From assembly GCA_014237405.1 (NCBI GenBank), contig JABZFO010000120.1, forward strand, positions 1 through 49,390: a DNA stretch of 49,390 bases. The letters are read 5' to 3'. Origin of the DNA: Desulfosarcina sp. GTDB lineage: Bacteria > Desulfobacterota > Desulfobacteria > Desulfobacterales > Desulfosarcinaceae. The position numbers and the translations under genes are program-made. The notes below the pieces were generated by a model. It was not told the DNA's origin and ran no database searches. It saw nothing but the letters and a program-made list of their open reading frames with translations. This document shows, piece by piece, positions 44,038-49,390 of this stretch (position 1 is its first letter; every line of letters starts with the position of its first letter).

Positions 44038-46278
44038 TCAAGCGGGCAGTTCGATGACAAATTTCGCCCCCTTGGGCAGATTGTCCTGCACCCGTATCAT
44101 ACCGTTATGGTCGGTGACAATGGAGTTGACAATGGTCAGACCCAGCCCCATACCGGCTTTTTTGGTGGAAAAGTTGGGTTCGAACAGCCGGATCTTGTCC
44201 GCGTCGGCGATGCCGGTACCGTCGTCGGCCACTTCCAGACGGACCAGCTTCAAAATGGGGTCGTAGGCGGCAGAGATGGTAATGTGTCCTTGGTTGCGAA
44301 CGGCGGCCACGGCGTTGTCCACCAGGTTGATCATGGCTTGTTTGAACTGCTGACGGTCCAGATTCATCTGAGGGATATCTTCACCGATCCGGACATTAAA
44401 GACGATATCCGGATGCCCTTCCTTATAGAGGGAAACGGTCTCTTCAATGATGGGGGACAGCCGGCAGGGTTTGGGGTCTGCCGTGGGAAACCGGGCGAAG
44501 GTGGAGAACTCATTGACCAGGTTGCGGATCAGTTCGACGTGATCGATGATCATACGGGTGCACTCGTCGAATACCGGTTCGTCGATGCGCTCAGAATAGC
44601 GCCTTTTGAGCCGCTGGGCCGACAGGCTGATAGGGGTGAGCGGATTTTTCACCTCGTGGGCGATGCGTCGGGCCACCTCCCGCCAGGCGGCCATGCGCTG
44701 GGCCTTTTCCAGTTCCGTGAGGTCATCGAACACCATGACGATGCCCATGGGGCGTCCCTGTTCGTCCTTCAAGGCGTTGACATATACGAGAAAGGTTCGC
44801 GGCTGCCTGTTTACCGTTACCCGCAGGGGAATTTCCAGGGTCTGGTCCCGCACCGACGTGACCCGGTCCATGATATCCTCGGCAAACTGAAGGTGTTCTG
44901 TGACCAGCAAGTCTTCATAGTGCTTGTCCAAAATCTTCCCGGCATTGAGGCTGAGCATCCGTTCCGCCGACTTGTTGAAGGTGGTGATGATGCCGTCAGC
45001 ATCCAGGGTGATGACACCGGCGGAGACATTTTTCAGTACGATTTCCATGTATTGTCGCCGCGCCTCGATTTCCTGATTCTGTTCTGTGAGTTTTCGAGCG
45101 GACAATTCCAGCTGCTGGCGGCCGGAGCGCAGATCCCGCGTCATCTTGTTGAAGGCATCCACGAGACTGCCGATTTCATCGTCCGCCGCATTGCTGTCGA
45201 TGGAGACGGTGAGGTCCCCCTCGGCCACCCGCCGGGTGCCGTCGGCCAGATCCATGATGGGAATGGTGATGGTTTTGGCCAGGTAGAAGCCAAACCACAC
45301 CGCGCAGAAGATGACCAGCAGGGCCACGATGGACAGGGTGATGTAGTAGGTGATCTGGATGGGCTTTTTCAGCAGCTTGATCTGCTGGTATTCGTCGAAC
45401 CCTCTGGAGATGGATTTCATGTTTTCCGCCAGGTCCGGGGGAATGAAGAGCCCCAGCACCACATGGGCGGTGGCCGTTTCGGGGGGAACGCCAAAGGGCA
45501 CCGTTCCGATAGTTCGAAGCAGTTCGCCGTCACTCAACGTTTCAGTGAGGGTGCGCACGTCCTTTTCGCCGGCGTCCTTGACAAATGCACCGGGGGGTGC
45601 CGCCTCCATGGCGACGTTTTCCAGGTCTTTCCCCAAGGCATAGGTGAGACGGTTGTAATTGGCCGAATAGACCTCCACTGCGTCCAGGTCGAATTCGCGC
45701 TGAACCACCTGAATGTAATGGTTAAGTTCTTTGAGCTTGTCCGGCTCGGTAATGTTTTTGCGCTGGATCTGATAGGAGATCCGTTCAAGGAAAAACCGGT
45801 GGCGGATTTCGTTTTCACGATAAAACTTCTGCCCTACCAGAAGGGACTTCTCCAAGGCTTGCTCAACGGGAACGGTGAACCAGAATTCGATGCTGTTGGT
45901 GATAAAGTTGATGGAAAAGAAGAAAAGAATGATGGTGGGCAGCAGGGACAGGGCCACAAAGGCTATGACCAATCGGGTTCGCAGCCGGGCGCCCATGACT
46001 TTTCGGCGCCGGGCATAGAGCAGCTTCACCAGGTTCCGAAACACCAGAAAGATCAACAGGATCAGCAGCAGCAGGTTGATGTTGATCAGGATGAACATCA
46101 AGATGGTGTTGGAGACCGGGATGTCGGCGCCGAATGTAATCACCCGGTTTTCCACCAGGGTGAGCACCGCCACCACCACGATAATGACGACGATCAGCAC
46201 CACCTCCCGCTTCCGGCGTCTGCGTTCTTCTTCTGAGAGGATCGGTTTTGGCGTAGGGCTGCGTTTGCCGAAAATCAT
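44038..46278 (-). CDS. membrane sensor histidine kinase, NtrY-like
   Basis: 746 residues. Three N-terminal hydrophobic helices (about 26-42, 57-82, 103-126) precede a periplasmic sensor region (about 130-305) and a further helix (310-333). HAMP (about 335-390), a short coiled coil, PAS (about 405-515), and HisKA with His541 in RIAHEVKNPLTPISLSAQRL follow. The HATPase has an N-box (INLVDNAVAA) and G-boxes (VADDGTGI, GMGLGLTI). Partner of the NtrX-like regulator; in related bacteria NtrYX links nitrogen or redox state to envelope genes. The start ATG 46278 gives a cytoplasmic charged tail before the first helix. Confidence 0.87.
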   Translation of the reverse strand: MIFGKRSPTPKPILSEEERRRRKREVVLIVVIIVVVAVLTLVENRVITFGADIPVSNTILMFILININLLLLILLIFLVFRNLVKLLYARRRKVMGARLRTRLVIAFVALSLLPTIILFFFSINFITNSIEFWFTVPVEQALEKSLLVGQKFYRENEIRHRFFLERISYQIQRKNITEPDKLKELNHYIQVVQREFDLDAVEVYSANYNRLTYALGKDLENVAMEAAPPGAFVKDAGEKDVRTLTETLSDGELLRTIGTVPFGVPPETATAHVVLGLFIPPDLAENMKSISRGFDEYQQIKLLKKPIQITYYITLSIVALLVIFCAVWFGFYLAKTITIPIMDLADGTRRVAEGDLTVSIDSNAADDEIGSLVDAFNKMTRDLRSGRQQLELSARKLTEQNQEIEARRQYMEIVLKNVSAGVITLDADGIITTFNKSAERMLSLNAGKILDKHYEDLLVTEHLQFAEDIMDRVTSVRDQTLEIPLRVTVNRQPRTFLVYVNALKDEQGRPMGIVMVFDDLTELEKAQRMAAWREVARRIAHEVKNPLTPISLSAQRLKRRYSERIDEPVFDECTRMIIDHVELIRNLVNEFSTFARFPTADPKPCRLSPIIEETVSLYKEGHPDIVFNVRIGEDIPQMNLDRQQFKQAMINLVDNAVAAVRNQGHITISAAYDPILKLVRLEVADDGTGIADADKIRLFEPNFSTKKAGMGLGLTIVNSIVTDHNGMIRVQDNLPKGAKFVIELPA

Positions 46279-46299
46279 GAGGGCATGTGCGAAAAGCGG

Positions 46300-46872
46300 T
46301 TAATAGATAAAATCTATGGTATACCAGTCGGTTTCAAAATCCCAGAGAGAGAGAAAAAAAAGGACATAGTGCAGATAATAGGGCAGCGTTACCCGGCTGA
46401 GCTTTGCCTTTGCCTGGATCTGGTACTGTTTGCCCTTTTCTAGCAGTCCCAGCGGGATTACCTTGAGGCTGTCGATCTCGGTCATGAGCTTTTTCGCCGC
46501 ATCGAAGGATTGAACGACTACGGGGCTGTTGCTGTCCCATGAGCGGGATACGGCATACTCTTTTCTAAGGCTGTTGTACTTGATGGTGTGGGTGTTGATC
46601 AGATCTGCCATTTTTTTGTCGAACCACATGCCTCGGGTCCGGTACAGGTTGACGAAAAACGAGAAGGAGGCCGGTACTCCACTTTTGACGGCGTCCTCCA
46701 TTTTTTTTGTGAAGGCGCCATCCACCGACAGGTACACCAGCAGATCGTCTCTGGTGTTGGTGACGATAATGTTGGTGAGCTTGGCATCCTTGGCCATGGC
46801 CAATCCATGGATAGACAAAAGAAGGATACCCAATACGAGAAAGCCTGTAACCCGTTGGCCGGATCGGTTCAT
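46300..46872 (-). CDS. DUF4390 exported protein
   Basis: 190 residues. A signal peptide (VTGFLVLGILLLSIHGLAMA) is followed by a beta-rich DUF4390 domain: LTNIIVTNTRDDLLVYLSVD, SFSFFVNLYRTRGMWFDKKM, then PYYLHYVLFFLSLWDFETDW near the end, which may be membrane-associated. Function unknown. It lies 21 nt upstream of the ntrY-like kinase and is transcribed with it. This linkage recurs in proteobacteria, so it may modulate the sensor. Confidence 0.83.
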   Translation of the reverse strand: MNRSGQRVTGFLVLGILLLSIHGLAMAKDAKLTNIIVTNTRDDLLVYLSVDGAFTKKMEDAVKSGVPASFSFFVNLYRTRGMWFDKKMADLINTHTIKYNSLRKEYAVSRSWDSNSPVVVQSFDAAKKLMTEIDSLKVIPLGLLEKGKQYQIQAKAKLSRVTLPYYLHYVLFFLSLWDFETDWYTIDFIY

Positions 46873-46994
46873 GGACGTGCCGCTGGATTTTCGATGTTAA
46901 CTAAATAGAAGAAAACAATACGAAAAGCAAACATACTGGAACTGTTGAAAAATGGCAAGGTGTTTTGCGTCAGGTGAGGGGAGGCGGATCTGAT

Positions 46995-47772
46995 TTATGC
47001 CGGATCGTTTGCCATGGTGCAGGTTTCCCAGGATCCTTTTTCCTTGAAGAACTTCTCCAGGAAGGCATGGTTGAAGGCGTGACCGGATTTGCTGGCCACC
47101 ACATGTCCCATGATGGGCATGCCGATCAGGGAAAAATCACCGATGCAGTCCAGCACCTTGTGGCGAACGAACTCGTCCGGATAGCGCAGTCCGCCGTCGT
47201 TGAGAACCCGGTCTCCGTCGATGACCACGGCATTGTCCAATGAGCCGCCCCGGGCCAGGCCATAGCGTTTCATCATCTCAACCTCGTGGAGAAAACCGAA
47301 GGTTCGGGCCGAGCAGATCTCTTTCTCGAAGGTCTCCCGGTCGATGATAAAATCACAGGTCTGGGTGCCGATAAGGGGGTGATCGTAGGCGATGGTGCAG
47401 GTAATTCTGAATTCGGCCTGCCGATTTGATCAGTTTGGCGAACGGGCCGGCACTGCCGTCCATAATGGGCAGTTCATAGGCGTCCACTTCGACGATGGCG
47501 TTGTCAATGAACATGCCGGTGAATCCGGCCATCAAATGCTCCACCGTGGAGACGATGCAGCCCTCGGCACCGATGACGGTGGCCAGGCTGGTGTCCACCA
47601 CGTTGTTGAAATGGGCGGTGACCCCGGGGTGGCCGGGAAGATCGGTCCGGATAAATCGAATGCCGTGGTTGACCGGTGCGGGTTTGATGGTGAGGTGAAC
47701 GGTTTTCCCCGAATGGACTCCGACGCCGGAACAGCTCACCGGCGTGTTAATGGTCTGCTGGTGGTGTCTCAT
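46995..47772 (-). pseudogene. lpxC: UDP-3-O-acyl-N-acetylglucosamine deacetylase, frame broken by an internal loss
   Basis: Catalyses the committed step of lipid A synthesis with zinc. The first half (MRHHQQTINTPVSCSGVGVH to PIMDGSAGPFAKLIKSAG) carries the zinc His in STVEHLMAG. At about 47413-47417 the frame changes. The second half continues FRITCTIAYDHPLIG, then ARTFGFLHEVEMMKRYGLAR, GGSLDNAVV, the zinc stretch HKVLDCIGDFSLIG and the catalytic GHVVASKSGHAFNHAFL, ending at the stop at 46995. About 33 residues between the halves are missing. Essential in most Gram-negatives, so the break is probably not real. The gene is divergent from comM. Confidence 0.87.
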
Positions 47773-48068
47773 TTTGTGGTATATCCTGACGCGCAGCGAT
47801 CAATCCTGACCGGACGCAGGAGACGCTGCGTTATTCTTTTCAATAATGCGGGGCCGATTCCTGCCATTTTCCATCCCCAGCGGCAACACACTCGTCCAAT
47901 CAACGGGCGCCAACTGTTCATGCAATCTTAATCATCCGTTTTTCTTTTGACAACAACTAAATGTCATTCCCTTAGACAAAAACGTTGTTCTTGGCTGGCG
48001 GGCTTGATATACATCTTACCACGCAAGTTTCGCACGAAGTAGTCAATTATTTTTAAGGGAGATGGGAT

Positions 48069-49390
48069 TTGCTCGCCAGGGTATTGAGCAGTGCCGTCAT
48101 CGGTATTGATGCCTATCTGGTGGAGGTGGAAGTGGATATTGCCCACGGGCTGCCGACCTTCACCACGGTGGGGCTGCCGGAAACGGCGGTCAAGGAGAGC
48201 CGGGAGCGGGTCAAATCCGCCATCACCAACTCCGGCTACACCTTTCCGGCGGATCGGATCACCGTCAACCTGGCCCCGGCCAACATCAAGAAAGAGGGGA
48301 CGGGCTTCGACCTGCCCATGGCTTTAGGGATCCTTTCCGCCACCGGCATCCTTCCCGAAAAAGCAATTTCCGGTTACCTGTTTTTGGGTGAACTATCCTT
48401 GGACGGCCGCGTCAAGCCGGTCAACGGTTCCCTGCCCATGGCCATCGCGGCTCAGAAGGCGGGATACCGCGGCATTGTGGTCCCCGCAGATAACGGTAAA
48501 GAAGCATCCGTGGTGTCGAACCTCTCCGTTTATCCGGTCCGCACCCTGGGTCAGGTAGTGGATTTCCTCCGAGGGTTCAGGTCTATTCTTCCGGTAAAGA
48601 CCGACCTACGGGCCGTGTTTGATGCCCCTGATCGTTCCGGGACTGATTTTGCCGAGGTGATGGGCCAGGAGCATGCCAAGCGTGCTTTAGAAATCGCTGC
48701 GGCCGGCGGTCATAACATGCTTATGATAGGCCCCCCCGGCTCGGGCAAGACCATGCTGGCCCGGCGAATTTCTACGATTCTACCGCCCATGTCTTTTGAA
48801 GAGGCCATCGAAACCACCAAAATTTTCAGTGTAGTGGGGATGTTGAACCGGGAGCAGCCGTTAGTCACCCGACGGCCCTTCCGTTCTCCCCATCATACCA
48901 TCTCAGATGCAGGCCTCATCGGCGGTGGCCACATTCCCAGACCCGGGGAGGTGAGCCTGGCCCACAACGGCGTTCTGTTCCTGGACGAATATCCGTCCAG
49001 CTTTATGCTCATCGCCGCCATGAATCCATGTCCGTGCGGTTATTTTGCCGATCCGCGCCACGCGTGCCGGTGCACGGCCCACCAGATCCACCGCTATCGA
49101 TCTAAAATTTCCGGACCGCTACTGGATCGCATCGACATCCATGTGGAAGTGCCTGCAGTTCCTTACAAGGACTTAATGGTGGACGCGCCTGCCGAACCCT
49201 CAGAGGCCATCCGGCAGCGAGTGGTGGCGGCACGCCGGATACAGATCAAGCGGTTCAAAAGAACAAAGATCTACAGCAATGCTCAGATGGCCAGCCGCCA
49301 TATCCGTGCCCACTGCCGCATCGGTGATGATGCCAACAGCGTCTTGGAGTCGGCCATCGACCGCCTGGGCCTGTCGGCCAGAGCCTACAA
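48069..49390 (+). CDS. comM: Mg-chelatase-like AAA+ protein ComM/YifB (3' cut by window, in-frame internal loss)
   Basis: 440 codons are present and open to the window edge. The start is TTG 48069: AAGGGAG (48055-48061) precedes it by 7 nt and the reading LLARVLSSAVIGIDAYLVEV matches the family; the ATG at 48062 is out of frame. A ChlI-type N-domain is followed by Walker A GPPGSGKTM and the AAA+ core. After NGVLFLDE the sequence goes straight to YPSSFMLIAAMNPCPCG, so the usual LPEF...LT segment of about 31 residues (93 nt, just after Walker B) is lacking at 48989/48990. In natural transformation ComM is a branch-migration helicase. The frame is kept, so an automatic caller would see nothing wrong. 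Confidence 0.9.
   Translation, partial: MLARVLSSAVIGIDAYLVEVEVDIAHGLPTFTTVGLPETAVKESRERVKSAITNSGYTFPADRITVNLAPANIKKEGTGFDLPMALGILSATGILPEKAISGYLFLGELSLDGRVKPVNGSLPMAIAAQKAGYRGIVVPADNGKEASVVSNLSVYPVRTLGQVVDFLRGFRSILPVKTDLRAVFDAPDRSGTDFAEVMGQEHAKRALEIAAAGGHNMLMIGPPGSGKTMLARRISTILPPMSFEEAIETTKIFSVVGMLNREQPLVTRRPFRSPHHTISDAGLIGGGHIPRPGEVSLAHNGVLFLDEYPSSFMLIAAMNPCPCGYFADPRHACRCTAHQIHRYRSKISGPLLDRIDIHVEVPAVPYKDLMVDAPAEPSEAIRQRVVAARRIQIKRFKRTKIYSNAQMASRHIRAHCRIGDDANSVLESAIDRLGLSARAY

Noticed and set aside
44107..46236. 709-residue rightward ORF
   Set aside because: Long only because it lies antisense to the ntrY-like gene in a GC-rich region; its translation is rich in His, Gly and Asp and matches no family.

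Overview
The window is about 49 kb of ordinary housekeeping chromosome from a Gram-negative bacterium, most likely a Desulfobacterota (deltaproteobacterial) relative of Desulfosarcina/Desulfobacter. The pointers are an outer-membrane porin and lpxC (lipopolysaccharide makers), an NtrYX-type two-component pair beside a DUF4390 gene, a LysR regulator of the deltaproteobacterial selenium-associated type, a complete liv transporter operon, and REP/MITE-like repeats of a kind I associate with this phylum. I see no prophage, insertion sequence, CRISPR array, rRNA or plasmid signature.

Layout. 1-1.65 kb: the end of purB running into a damaged N-acetylglutamate-synthase-like gene. 1.7-4.2 kb (-): an overlapping ketosynthase pair, one with a complete active site and one chain-length-factor-like partner lacking every catalytic residue. 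4.2-5.1 kb: repeats, a small membrane protein and a bidirectional terminator. 5.1-9.5 kb (-): nadK, an FG-GAP/VCBS-type exported protein and a porin. 9.6-14.8 kb (+): livK-livH-livM-livG-livF behind two candidate promoters. 15.2-18.3 kb (+): a damaged lytic transglycosylase lipoprotein, a YcgN-type cysteine-cluster protein and a Na/phosphate cotransporter. 18.4-20.8 kb (-): two overlapping YkgJ-type cysteine-cluster proteins and a dGTPase-like HD hydrolase. 21.0-27.5 kb (+): an orphan HSDR_N protein, tadA, then infC-rpmI-rplT-pheS-pheT and a MerR regulator. 27.6-40.5 kb (+): tRNA-Gly and the classical rimP-nusA-infB-DUF503-rbfA-nrnA-truB-rpsO-pnp-M16 protease-dut-metallo-hydrolase run. 40.5-47.8 kb (-): LysR, coaD, rsmD, ntrX-like, ntrY-like, DUF4390 and lpxC. 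48.07 kb to the end (+): comM (yifB), cut by the window edge.

The most important observation concerns the sequence itself. At nine places a conserved gene lacks a block of roughly 85-110 nt (purB/NAGS junction, NAGS GNAT domain, nadK, transglycosylase, tadA, pheS, pheT, lpxC, comM). Three losses keep the frame and hide inside apparently intact ORFs; the others shift it. Several of these genes are essential, so I regard the losses as assembly or gap-closure artefacts, to be settled before any biological reading. Features of biological interest that remain are the catalytically empty ketosynthase partner (Cys to Glu), the infC AUA start, an NtrX-like regulator without GAFTGA, a MITE-like element between pheS and pheT, and three cysteine-cluster genes within 4 kb. 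I did not find a convincing new multi-gene defence or mobile system.
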